DNA of 18,490 bases from Candidatus Rokuibacteriota bacterium. Lineage in GTDB: Bacteria; Methylomirabilota; Methylomirabilia; Rokubacteriales; CSP1-6. The stretch covers positions 1-18,490 of the forward strand of contig JACOVB010000267.1 of NCBI GenBank assembly GCA_016177555.1. The letters are read 5' to 3'. The position numbers and the translations under genes were made by a program. This document shows, one piece after another, positions 8,132 through 15,044 of this stretch; within the stretch, counting starts at the first letter, position 1; every line of letters starts with the position of its first letter. Under the pieces are notes generated by a model, which saw only the letters and a program-made list of their open reading frames with translations, ran no database searches and was not told the origin of the DNA.

Positions 8132-8923
8132 TCAGGAGTCCCGGAGCGTCAGCTCGCGGACCTTGGCGGCGACATCCGCCGCCCGCACGAGCGCCTCACC
8201 CACCAGGATCGCGTGCGCGCCGGCCGCCACGACGCGCTGGACGTCCTCGCGTGTGAAGATGCCGCTCTCGCTCACTGCTACGCAGCCCGCCGGGATCATC
8301 GACAGCAGGGCCACGGAGGTGGCCACCTCCGTCTCGAGCGTCTGGAGGTCGCGGTTGTTGATGCCGACCACCTGCGCGCCCACCGCCAGCGCCTCCTCGA
8401 CTTCGCGGGCCGTGTGAGCCTCCACGAGCGTGCCGAGCCCGATGCCCTTGGCCGCCTGGAACAGATCCCGGAGGGCGCCCGCGCCGACGGCGGCCACGAT
8501 GAGGAGCACGGCGTCGGCGCCCGCGGCCCTGGACTCCCAGAGCTGGTACTCGTCCACGATGAATTCCTTGCGGAGCACGGGCAGCGAGACGGCGGCGCGG
8601 ACGGCCACGAGATCGTCGAGGGTCCCGTGGAAGTACTTCTCGTCGGTGAGAACGGAGAGCGCGGCGGCCCCGGCGGCGGCATAGGCCCGCCCCTGGGCGG
8701 CGGGATCGAGCGCGGCGTTCAGCACGCCCCGGGACGGGGAGGCTCGCTTCACCTCCGCGATGAGCGTGACGCGCGCGCCCGCGGCCGGGCGCAGCGCCCC
8801 CTCGAAATCCTTCGCGGGAGGGAGGGCCCGGCTGGCTGACTCGAGGCCGCTCACCGGGCGGGCGGCGCGGCGGCTGGCCACCTCGGCGCGCTTATGGGAC
8901 ACGATCTCATCCAGGACGCCCAT
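8132..8923 (-). CDS. trpC: Indole-3-glycerol phosphate synthase TrpC
   Basis: 263 residues. It converts CdRP to indole-3-glycerol phosphate with loss of CO2 and water. The catalytic set is present: Glu57 and Lys59 in IAEVKRASPSRG, Lys119 in LRKEF, Glu168 in LVEAH, Asn190 in INNRDL and the phosphate-binding SESGI at 218-222. It is a single-domain TrpC, not fused to TrpF, and TrpF is encoded next. The ATG at 8923 is chosen because MGVLDEIVSHKR is the family's normal N-terminus; the frame is open further upstream only as shadow of the preceding gene. It begins 16 bases after the nicotinate phosphoribosyltransferase stop, with a poor G-rich ribosome binding site. Confidence 0.95.
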   Translation of the reverse strand: MGVLDEIVSHKRAEVASRRAARPVSGLESASRALPPAKDFEGALRPAAGARVTLIAEVKRASPSRGVLNAALDPAAQGRAYAAAGAAALSVLTDEKYFHGTLDDLVAVRAAVSLPVLRKEFIVDEYQLWESRAAGADAVLLIVAAVGAGALRDLFQAAKGIGLGTLVEAHTAREVEEALAVGAQVVGINNRDLQTLETEVATSVALLSMIPAGCVAVSESGIFTREDVQRVVAAGAHAILVGEALVRAADVAAKVRELTLRDS

Positions 8924-8939
8924 GCCGCGGGCCCCGCTC

Positions 8940-10157
8940 TCAGTAATCCCCGCGAAGGCCCCGCTCCCGGGAGGCGTCGATGTCGATCCGGAGCATCTGC
9001 TCCAGCACGTACTCGCGGATGCTCCGGGGCGGCGGCAGATCGCGCACGAGGCGGCCCGAGGCGATGAGGGGCTTGAGAAGGCCCTCGGCGGGGCGGCCGT
9101 CCGCGCCCATGGGGGCGGGCTTGTGGGCGGGCAGGACCGTGTTCTGGACGGAGCCGGGCATGCGCCACACCTGCTTGGCGCCCGAGCGCTTGCCGCGCTT
9201 GGCCATGGGCCGACCCTCGATCTCCATGATGTCGAGCGCGAAGGAGAGCGCCGGAGCATTGGCGATGGCGGTGCCGACCCCGTAGCCGTCCACCAGCGGG
9301 TTGAGCTTGAGGATCTCGTACTCGTCGATGCCGCCGGAGGCGAGGATCTTCACGTGGTCGAAGCCGCGGAAATCCAGCTCCCACCGCACCTCATCGAGGA
9401 TCCGGAAGAAGTCGCCGCGCCGCGAGGACGGCGTGTCGAGCCGGACGGCGTAGAGGTCCTTCCCGAGCGCCTCGGCGACGCGGATGGCCTCGAACTTCTC
9501 GTCCTGGAGCGTGTCGATGAGGGCCACGCGGCGCACCTTCGGATCCACCACCTCATGGAAGGCGCGGAGGGCCTCCACGGTGTCGCCGAACATGAGCACG
9601 AGGGCGTGCGGGATGGTCCCCATGGGGTCGGCGTCGATCAGCTCGGCGGCCTTGGTCACGGCCACGCCGTCGCAGCCGCCGATGAAGGCGTTTCGCTCGA
9701 TCATGGGAGCCAGCGCCGGGTGCATGCGCCGCGCGCCGAAGGAGATGACCTGGCGCTCGCCTGCGGCGCGCTTGCAGCGGGCGGCCTTGGTGGCGATGCC
9801 GGAGGCCTGGCAGAGAAAGCCAAGGAGGGCGGTCTCGTACTCGGCCCACTCGGTGTAGGTCCCCTCGACCACCAGCACCGGCTCGTAGGGGGCGAACACG
9901 GTCCCCTCGTCCATGGCCCACACATTCACGGGGAGGCCTTCGAGCAGGGTGGCCGCCTCCTCGATCCCCGCCAGGATGCCGAAGGACCAGTCGGCCTGCG
10001 GAAAACTCTTCAGGCGGATCTCGGCCTTGACGCGCCTGTTGAGGCCCCGGGCCTTGAGGATCTGGACGGTGCGCGCGAAGTAGACGTCGGACACCTCGCC
10101 AGCCTTGATCTCGGCTTCGGAGGCGATGTGAAAGGCCCGCTTTGGGTGGTTTGGCAT
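8940..10157 (-). CDS. Nicotinate phosphoribosyltransferase, archaeal-type subfamily
   Basis: 405 residues. The enzyme joins nicotinate and PRPP to form nicotinate mononucleotide in NAD salvage (Preiss-Handler pathway). The sequence fits the subfamily first described in archaea (Thermoplasma type), recalled from family knowledge. Seen: SDVYFART at 23-30, SFGARRMHP at 139-147, GTIPHAL at 180-186 with His184 a candidate for the phosphorylated histidine, LDTPSSRRGDF at 240-250, SGGID at 274-278 and YGVGTAIANAP at 292-302 for the PRPP phosphates. It is not quinolinate phosphoribosyltransferase NadC, which is shorter and lacks these motifs. A modest AGG lies 6 bases before the ATG. It heads the run into trpC and has a candidate promoter just upstream. 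Its place is where trpD often sits in other genomes, but the fold family differs from TrpD. Confidence 0.88.
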   Translation of the reverse strand: MPNHPKRAFHIASEAEIKAGEVSDVYFARTVQILKARGLNRRVKAEIRLKSFPQADWSFGILAGIEEAATLLEGLPVNVWAMDEGTVFAPYEPVLVVEGTYTEWAEYETALLGFLCQASGIATKAARCKRAAGERQVISFGARRMHPALAPMIERNAFIGGCDGVAVTKAAELIDADPMGTIPHALVLMFGDTVEALRAFHEVVDPKVRRVALIDTLQDEKFEAIRVAEALGKDLYAVRLDTPSSRRGDFFRILDEVRWELDFRGFDHVKILASGGIDEYEILKLNPLVDGYGVGTAIANAPALSFALDIMEIEGRPMAKRGKRSGAKQVWRMPGSVQNTVLPAHKPAPMGADGRPAEGLLKPLIASGRLVRDLPPPRSIREYVLEQMLRIDIDASRERGLRGDY

Positions 10158-10201
10158 AGGTGCCTGAAGCTGGCTTGGCGGCAGGCCGTTCAGGTGGGCG
10201 G

Positions 10202-10230
10202 ATTTTCCCAGAAACCCCTCGGGAAGTCAA
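10202..10230 (-). promoter_or_regulatory. Candidate sigma-70-type promoter for the nicotinate phosphoribosyltransferase-trp operon
   Basis: Read on the minus strand, TTGACT (10225-10230, 5 of 6 to TTGACA) is followed after exactly 17 bases by GAAAAT (10202-10207, 4 of 6 to TATAAT). Transcription would start near 10195, giving a leader of about 38 bases before the ATG at 10157. That leader is too short for a trp attenuator or T-box. It is the only AT-richer patch in this gap. Confidence 0.45.
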
Positions 10231-10235
10231 TCGAA

Positions 10236-10267
10236 TGGCGGGCGCCTCCGGCCGCAAGTCCCCGCCA
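10236..10267 (-). terminator. Possible weak hairpin downstream of galU
   Basis: TGGCGGG (10236-10242) and CCCGCCA (10261-10267) can pair as a 7-bp stem with an 18-base loop, beginning 12 bases past the galU stop. No run of T follows on the minus strand, so it is not a classical intrinsic terminator. It lies just upstream of the candidate promoter and may mark the boundary between the two transcription units. Confidence 0.25.
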
Positions 10268-10279
10268 CAACGCCCGATT

Positions 10280-11158
10280 CTAGAGGTCGAGGCTCTTGAG
10301 GTAGCTGCGGAAGGCCTCCGCCAGGTCGGGGCGCGCCAGGGCGAACTCCACCGTCGCCTTGAGGAAGCCGAGCCGGTCGCCGGTGTCGTAGCGCTTGCCC
10401 TCGAACTCCACGGCGTAGAGGGGGCGCCGGGCCCGCAGCGTGCGCAGGCCGTTGGTGAGCTGGATCTCGCCGCGGCTGTCGGCGGCGGTCTCGGCCAGGA
10501 TGGGGAACAGGTCCGGTGTCAGGACATAGCGCCCGATGATGGCCAGATCGGACGGGGCGTCTGCCGGGTCCGGCTTCTCGACCAGGTCCTGGACCTCGAA
10601 GACGTTCCCGCCGAGGGGCCGGGCGGAGATGACCCCGTAGCGGCCGATTTCCTCGCGGGGCACCCGCATGACGGCCAGGACGGGCCCGTCGTGGCGCTCG
10701 TAGACGTCCAGGAGCTGGCGCATGCACGGCACCGTGGAGACGATGATGTCGTCACCAAGGAAGACACCGAAGGGCTCCTCGCCCACCAGAGGCCGGGCGC
10801 AGAGAATGGCGTGCCCCAGCCCCAGCGGCTCCTTCTGCCGGACGTAGGAGACGGCGGCCAGCTCGGAGATGGTCTTGATCTGCGCGAGCTCCTCCAGCTT
10901 GCCGCGGTCCTGCAGGTAGTACTCCAGCTCGAAGGCGGCGTCGAAGTGATCCTCGATCGCGCGCTTGTTCCGTCCGGTGACCAGGATGATGTCCTCGAGC
11001 CCCGAGGCCACCGCCTCTTCCACCACGTACTGGATGGTGGGCTTGTCCACCAGCGGCAGCATCTCCTTGGGCTGCGCCTTGGTGGCCGGCAGAAAGCGGG
11101 TGCCGAGGCCCGCTGCCGGAAACACCGCCTTGCGAACCTTCATCGGAGGCTGCGCCAT
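10280..11158 (-). CDS. galU: UTP--glucose-1-phosphate uridylyltransferase GalU
   Basis: 292 residues. It makes UDP-glucose from UTP and glucose 1-phosphate for LPS core, exopolysaccharide and other glycans. Seen: the nucleotide-binding signature AAGLGTRFLPATKAQPKEM at about 15-33, DKPTIQYVVEEA, metal- and substrate-binding FLGDDI at 133-138, VEKPDP, and GEIQLTNGL. A second ATG at 11143 (MKVRKAVF) would also give a plausible GalU start. The one at 11158 is preferred because AGGGAG lies 6 bases ahead of it and because it forms a TGATG overlap with the upstream channel gene. It is followed by a 122-base gap containing a weak hairpin and the promoter of the next operon. Confidence 0.95.
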   Translation of the reverse strand: MAQPPMKVRKAVFPAAGLGTRFLPATKAQPKEMLPLVDKPTIQYVVEEAVASGLEDIILVTGRNKRAIEDHFDAAFELEYYLQDRGKLEELAQIKTISELAAVSYVRQKEPLGLGHAILCARPLVGEEPFGVFLGDDIIVSTVPCMRQLLDVYERHDGPVLAVMRVPREEIGRYGVISARPLGGNVFEVQDLVEKPDPADAPSDLAIIGRYVLTPDLFPILAETAADSRGEIQLTNGLRTLRARRPLYAVEFEGKRYDTGDRLGFLKATVEFALARPDLAEAFRSYLKSLDL

Positions 11159-12039
11159 CACTGTCTCCCTGGCTTCTCGGCTCGAAGGTACACGACACGC
11201 TCGGCGGACGGCACCTGGATGCCCTCGCGATCGAACGTCTCCTTGATCCGCCGGCGCAGCTCCATCTCGGCCTCCGCGCGCTTGTCCGCCGGAACCTTCA
11301 CCATCAGGCGCAAGCCCAGCTCCCCGTCGCCGAAGCGGACGATGCCCTGGGCCTGGGGGTCCTCGAGGGCGAGCCCGGTCTCCCGGCCCCACTCCCGGGC
11401 CAGGCGCTCCAGCAGCTCGAGGGCGCGCCGCACGTCCACGTCGTAGGCCACGGTCACGTCCAGCACCGCCCGCGCCCACCCCTTGTTGTAGTTCGCGAAC
11501 TGCGTGAGCTCGCCGTTGGGGATCACCCGCTGGGCGCCGTTGAGCATGCGGAGCTTGGTGACGCGCAGCCCGATGGACTCCACCGTCCCCACGTGGCTGC
11601 CCACCTCGATGACGTCGCCCACCGCGATGAGCCCCTCGAAGAGGATGAAGAAGCCGGTGATCACATCCTTGATCAGGCTCTGGGCGCCGAGCCCCACGGC
11701 CAGCCCGAGGACCCCGGCCGAGACCAGCAGGGCCCGGATATCGACGCCGACTTCCCGCAGGGCCACCATGAGCGCCATGAAGGCCAGCGCATACCGGGTG
11801 ACGCTCTTCATGAGCGGCCCGAGGGTCCGCGCGCGCTGGACCTTGACGGGATAGTCGGAGGCGCCCTCGAGCGGCCGGAGGAGCTTGTCGATCAGCCGCG
11901 AGCCGGCCCGGTACCCCACGGAGGCCAGCCCCACGGCCGCCAGCACCACGAGGATCCGCGAGACGACGACCACCAGCGGCCCCTCGATGCTGGCGAGGCG
12001 GCCGAGGAGAGCGGCCAGGGCTTCCGCAAAGGTGTCCAT
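11158..12039 (-). CDS. MscS-family small-conductance mechanosensitive channel
   Basis: 293 residues from the ATG at 12039; a GTG two codons earlier (12045) is an alternative. The family forms heptameric inner-membrane channels that open under membrane tension and release solutes after hypo-osmotic shock. Seen, numbering from 12039: hydrophobic segments at about 22-42 and 81-97, then the pore-lining helix rich in Gly and Ala (about 105-122, GVLGLAVGLGAQ), followed by SLIKDVITGFFILFE. The beta domain follows with VGDVIEVGSHVGTVESIGLRVTKLR and VIPNGEL near 171-177, then the alpha/beta C-terminal domain. This is the minimal three-helix MscS architecture. Its stop TGA shares one base with the galU ATG, so the two are translationally coupled. 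Whether it conducts ions or acts otherwise cannot be seen. Confidence 0.92.
   Translation of the reverse strand: MDTFAEALAALLGRLASIEGPLVVVVSRILVVLAAVGLASVGYRAGSRLIDKLLRPLEGASDYPVKVQRARTLGPLMKSVTRYALAFMALMVALREVGVDIRALLVSAGVLGLAVGLGAQSLIKDVITGFFILFEGLIAVGDVIEVGSHVGTVESIGLRVTKLRMLNGAQRVIPNGELTQFANYNKGWARAVLDVTVAYDVDVRRALELLERLAREWGRETGLALEDPQAQGIVRFGDGELGLRLMVKVPADKRAEAEMELRRRIKETFDREGIQVPSAERVVYLRAEKPGRQ
11165..11170 (-). promoter_or_regulatory. Ribosome binding site deciding the galU start
   Basis: AGGGAG on the minus strand, 6 bases before the ATG at 11158 and inside the last codons of the MscS-family gene. The alternative ATG at 11143 has no comparable purine motif. Confidence 0.6.
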
Positions 12040-12098
12040 GGGCACTGGCGCCGACAGCTCAGCCTGGCTTATTCACGAACGCGTGTTCCGCGCCCTGC

Positions 12099-12196
12099 GC
12101 GCCCCTCACCTGGCCCCTCTCCCCCTCCGGGGGCGAGGGCACCCAAGCGACCCCCTCTCCCTCTGGAGGGAGAGGGCCGGGGTGCGGGTGGGGCGC
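12099..12196. repeat. Large imperfect palindrome of REP type in the spacer before the MscS-family gene
   Basis: The outer arms GCGCCCC (12099-12105) and GGGGCGC (12190-12196) are exact reverse complements. The sequence inside pairs imperfectly: CTCACC...GGCCCCTCTCC on the left against GGAGAGGGCC...GGTGCGGGT on the right. Two smaller hairpins are nested within it, CCCTCTCCCTC-TG-GAGGGAGAGGG and a CCCTCCGGGGGCGAGGG stem. Such CCTCACC/GGCCCTCTCC palindromes are commonly dispersed repeats in high-GC genomes. It could also shield the 3' end of the upstream mRNA, as no T-run is present. The rest of this 160-base gap (12046-12205) holds no gene or clear promoter that I can see. Confidence 0.65.
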
Positions 12197-12205
12197 CGCG
12201 AGATC

Positions 12206-13582
12206 TCATGCGGGCGGCGTCCGGACCTGGATGCCGAGCTTCTTGACCCGATACCAGAGGCTGCGCTCCGAGATGCCGAGGATCTTGGCGGCGCGCGCCT
12301 GGACGCCGCCCGCCTGGCGGAGCGCGTCGAGGATCATGCGGCGCTCCCAGTCTTCGAGCGCCTCGTCGAGGGACCCGGAGAGCGGAGGGTGGACGGCGGT
12401 ATCGGGGGGCGCCGCGGCGCTCTGCTGGATGGCCGGCGGCAGGTGCTCCGGCAGGATGATGCCGTCGGAGAGCACCATGGCGCCTTCCAGCACATGCTGC
12501 AATTCGCGAACATTGCCGGGCCACTGGTATGTCCAGAGACACCGGAGCGCCTCGGTGGACAGCGTGGCCGGCATCCGCGACAGCCGGCGCGCGGCGCGCT
12601 GCAGCAGATGGGTGATCAGGTCCGGCAGATCGTCGATCCGCTCCCGCAGCGGGGGAATCCGCAGCCGGATGCCCTGCAGGCGGTAGAAGAGGTCGGGGCG
12701 GAACTTGCCCTCCGCGACGAGGGTGTCGAGGTTCTGGTGGGTGGCGGCGACCACCCGCACGTCCACGCTGATGGGCCTGGTGCCGCCCACGCGCTCGATC
12801 TCCCGCTCCTGGAGCGCCCGGAGGATCTTCACCTGCATGGAGAGCGGCATGTCGCCGATCTCGTCGAGGAAGAGCGTGCCGGAGCGCGCGAGCTCGAAGC
12901 GTCCCGGCTTGGCCCGCACGGCTCCCGTGAAGGCGCCCCGCTCGTGGCCGAAGAGCTCGGACTCGAGCAGGCCCTCCGGACTCGCCGCGCAGTTCACCGG
13001 GATGAGCGGCCCCTCCTTCCGGGGGCTCAGCCGGTGGATGGCGCGGGCCAGCACCTCCTTGCCCGTCCCGCTCTCGCCTTCGATCAGGATGGTCACATCG
13101 GTGGGCGCCACCCGCTGCGCCATCTCGATCACGCGGCGGAGCGGGAGGCTGGGCCCGATCAGCTCCTCGAAACCGGTCCCCTGCGCCGCCTGCAGCGCCT
13201 TGACCTGCTGCTGGAGGCGCCGCCGCTCGAGGGCCCGGGCGACGACCACCTGGAACTCGACCATCTTGAGGGGCTTGGTGAAGAAGTCGTACGCGCCGCG
13301 CGTGATGGCCTCGCTGGCGATCTCGCGGGTGCCGTGGGCCGTCATCACGATGATGGGCGTGTCCGGGGCCAGGTCGCGGCAGCGCGGGATGGCGTCGAGC
13401 CCATCCATGTCCGGGAGCTTCACGTCCAGGAGGATCAGGTCCCACGCGGCGACCTTGAGCTTGTCGAGAAGGGCGCCGGCCGTGGGCGCCACCTCGACCT
13501 CGTAGTCCTTCCGGATCAGGGCCTCGCGCAGGACGAAGGCCAGATCCTCGTCGTCCTCGGCGATCAGGATGCGCTCGGCCAT
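12206..13582 (-). CDS. NtrC-family sigma-54-dependent response regulator (PilR-like by context)
   Basis: 458 residues in three domains. The receiver (about 4-118) has the acidic pair Asp10/Asp11, phosphoacceptor Asp53 (LLDVKLPDMDG) and Lys103. The AAA+ central domain (about 140-365) has Walker A GESGTGKE at 169-176, the sigma-54-contacting GAFTGA loop at 216-221, Walker B TLFLDE at 236-241 and arginine-finger region FRPDLFYR at 294-301. A Fis-type helix-turn-helix lies at about 424-447 (ARAAKILGISERSLWYRVKK). It should be phosphorylated by the kinase just upstream and activate RpoN promoters. The intact GAFTGA separates it from sigma-54-independent relatives. GAGAGG lies 4 bases before the ATG and overlaps the kinase stop. 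Proximity to pilB and pilC suggests PilR, which controls pilin transcription, but pilA is not in view. Confidence 0.93.
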   Translation of the reverse strand: MAERILIAEDDEDLAFVLREALIRKDYEVEVAPTAGALLDKLKVAAWDLILLDVKLPDMDGLDAIPRCRDLAPDTPIIVMTAHGTREIASEAITRGAYDFFTKPLKMVEFQVVVARALERRRLQQQVKALQAAQGTGFEELIGPSLPLRRVIEMAQRVAPTDVTILIEGESGTGKEVLARAIHRLSPRKEGPLIPVNCAASPEGLLESELFGHERGAFTGAVRAKPGRFELARSGTLFLDEIGDMPLSMQVKILRALQEREIERVGGTRPISVDVRVVAATHQNLDTLVAEGKFRPDLFYRLQGIRLRIPPLRERIDDLPDLITHLLQRAARRLSRMPATLSTEALRCLWTYQWPGNVRELQHVLEGAMVLSDGIILPEHLPPAIQQSAAAPPDTAVHPPLSGSLDEALEDWERRMILDALRQAGGVQARAAKILGISERSLWYRVKKLGIQVRTPPA

Positions 13583-13590
13583 GGCGCCTC

Positions 13591-15027
13591 TCAGGCGCGC
13601 GCGGCCGCCACCACCGGGGCCGTGGTGGGCAGCTCGACGATGAACGTGGTCTCCGACACGCCGTCACTCTCCACTCTGAGGCTCCCCCGATGCGCGTCCA
13701 CGATCTGCCTGGCGATCGCGAGCCCGAGCCCCGTCCCGCGCGACTTCGTCGTGAAGAAGGGCTGGAAGATGCGCTCCCGGATCTCGGCGGGGATGCCCGC
13801 GCCGGTATTCCGCACCGTGACGCGGACGCGATCGCGCTCTCCCGGCGCCAGGGTGACTTCCACCGTACCATCCCGGGGCGTGGCTTCCAGCGCGTTCTTG
13901 ATCAGGTTGCTGAGCACCTCGCTCAGCCGGAACGCGTCCCCCATGGCAGGGAGAAGCAATGCGGGCGGCGGCGCCACACGGAGGCGCGGATCGCCGGGCA
14001 GCATGCCGACGACATCGTCCACCAGCTCTCGCAGGGGCACGGGCTGCCAGCTCTCCGGCTCCGGGTGGCTCAGGGTGAGGAGGTTCTCGACCAGGCGGTC
14101 CTGCCGGTCCACCGCCTGGAGCAGGCGATCCATGTACTCCCGCCTCGAGTCCGACAGGGGCAGGTCGGTTTGCAGCAGCTCCACCAGCCCGCGGATCGTC
14201 GCCAGCGGCGTGCGGATCTCGTGGGCAACGCGCGCGGCCATGCCCCCGAGGAAAGCGAGCTGATCCGCCCGCCGGATCTCCTCCCGGATCCGCCGCTTTT
14301 CCGTGGCGTCCCGGAAGAGCAGGACCAGCGCCGTCGAGTCCCGCCCCCACTCGCGGTGCTGGGCGGTGATCTCCAGGACCAGCTCCCGCCCCTTCGAGGT
14401 CGTCGCCGTCACCTCGCTCATGTGGACCGAGCGTTCCCCCACCGTGGCATCGTCGAGCAGGTGGGCCAGCGGCTCATTCCCCTTGCCCACCGGCAGCGGC
14501 CCCTGGCTGGACAGGATCGGCAGGCCGCGGAAATGCTCCAGCGACATCTCCAGGAGGACCTCGGCGGCGGTGTTGAACGACACGAGGTCGCCCGCGGGCC
14601 CCAGCAGGAGCATGCCCTCGGGCAGCCGCGTGAGGATGTCGCTGTCCCGGACGAAGCGATCCATGGAGAGCGTCAGCCGGCCCACCACCTCGTCCAGCGC
14701 CCCGAGCTCGTCGGTGGCGCGCGACCGGCGCGTCTCCTCGCCGGTCGGGGACAGGGCCTGCGCCTTCCGGACGATGCCGCGGATGCGCCCGGCGAAGCGC
14801 AGCCCGACCACGAGCCCGCCCACGGCTGCCGCCGCCCCCGCCAGCGCCGCGCCGGAGAAGAGGAGGACGGTAGCGCGGGCGGCCTGCTGCCCTCCGAGCT
14901 CCGTGATGAAGGGCCGCGCGAGGTAGAGGAGGATGAGGCCGCTCACCGTGGCCGAGACGGCCATGAGGAGGGAGAAGATCACGTACAGCCTGACCGACAC
15001 GCGATACGGCCGAACCCGCTCGGGCAT
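13591..15027 (-). CDS. Sensor histidine kinase, two transmembrane segments plus PAS (PilS-like by context)
   Basis: 478 residues. Transmembrane helices at about 14-36 and 52-76 enclose only about 15 residues, so the sensor has almost no periplasmic part. A linker or HAMP-like region follows to about 128, then a PAS domain at about 130-245. The dimerisation and phosphoacceptor helix carries His269 in AHEIRTPLATIRG. The ATPase domain has the N box NLIKNALEA (374-382), the G1 box NTGAGIP (407-413), FQPFFTTKSRGTGLGLAIA (421-439) with the F and G2 boxes, all intact. It should autophosphorylate and pass phosphate to the regulator starting 8 bases after its stop. Known PilS proteins usually have six helices, so the PilS name is by gene order only. 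The ATG at 15027 is chosen because the frame upstream is shadow of pilC; the gap to pilC is 17 bases, with GGAG very near the start. Confidence 0.92.
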   Translation of the reverse strand: MPERVRPYRVSVRLYVIFSLLMAVSATVSGLILLYLARPFITELGGQQAARATVLLFSGAALAGAAAAVGGLVVGLRFAGRIRGIVRKAQALSPTGEETRRSRATDELGALDEVVGRLTLSMDRFVRDSDILTRLPEGMLLLGPAGDLVSFNTAAEVLLEMSLEHFRGLPILSSQGPLPVGKGNEPLAHLLDDATVGERSVHMSEVTATTSKGRELVLEITAQHREWGRDSTALVLLFRDATEKRRIREEIRRADQLAFLGGMAARVAHEIRTPLATIRGLVELLQTDLPLSDSRREYMDRLLQAVDRQDRLVENLLTLSHPEPESWQPVPLRELVDDVVGMLPGDPRLRVAPPPALLLPAMGDAFRLSEVLSNLIKNALEATPRDGTVEVTLAPGERDRVRVTVRNTGAGIPAEIRERIFQPFFTTKSRGTGLGLAIARQIVDAHRGSLRVESDGVSETTFIVELPTTAPVVAAARA

Positions 15028-15044
15028 CGCTCCGGCGCTGCGGT

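Noticed and set aside
10158..10201. A trp attenuator, T-box or riboswitch in the leader before the operon
   Set aside because: The leader is about 40 bases and shows no Trp-codon peptide, specifier loop or paired terminator/antiterminator.
12046..12098. A promoter for the MscS-family gene around TGAATAAG
   Set aside because: A loose -10-like patch exists, but no -35-like hexamer lies at suitable spacing and no TGGCAC-N5-TTGC sigma-54 site is present.
12135..12175. An intrinsic terminator after the response regulator
   Set aside because: The CCCTCTCCCTC hairpin is strong but has a 2-base loop and no T-run on the minus strand, and it is part of a larger palindrome; I list it as a repeat instead.
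11885..14263. A 792-codon plus-strand frame opposite the response regulator and kinase
   Set aside because: It lies antisense to two well-supported genes, has low-complexity composition and no recognisable motif.
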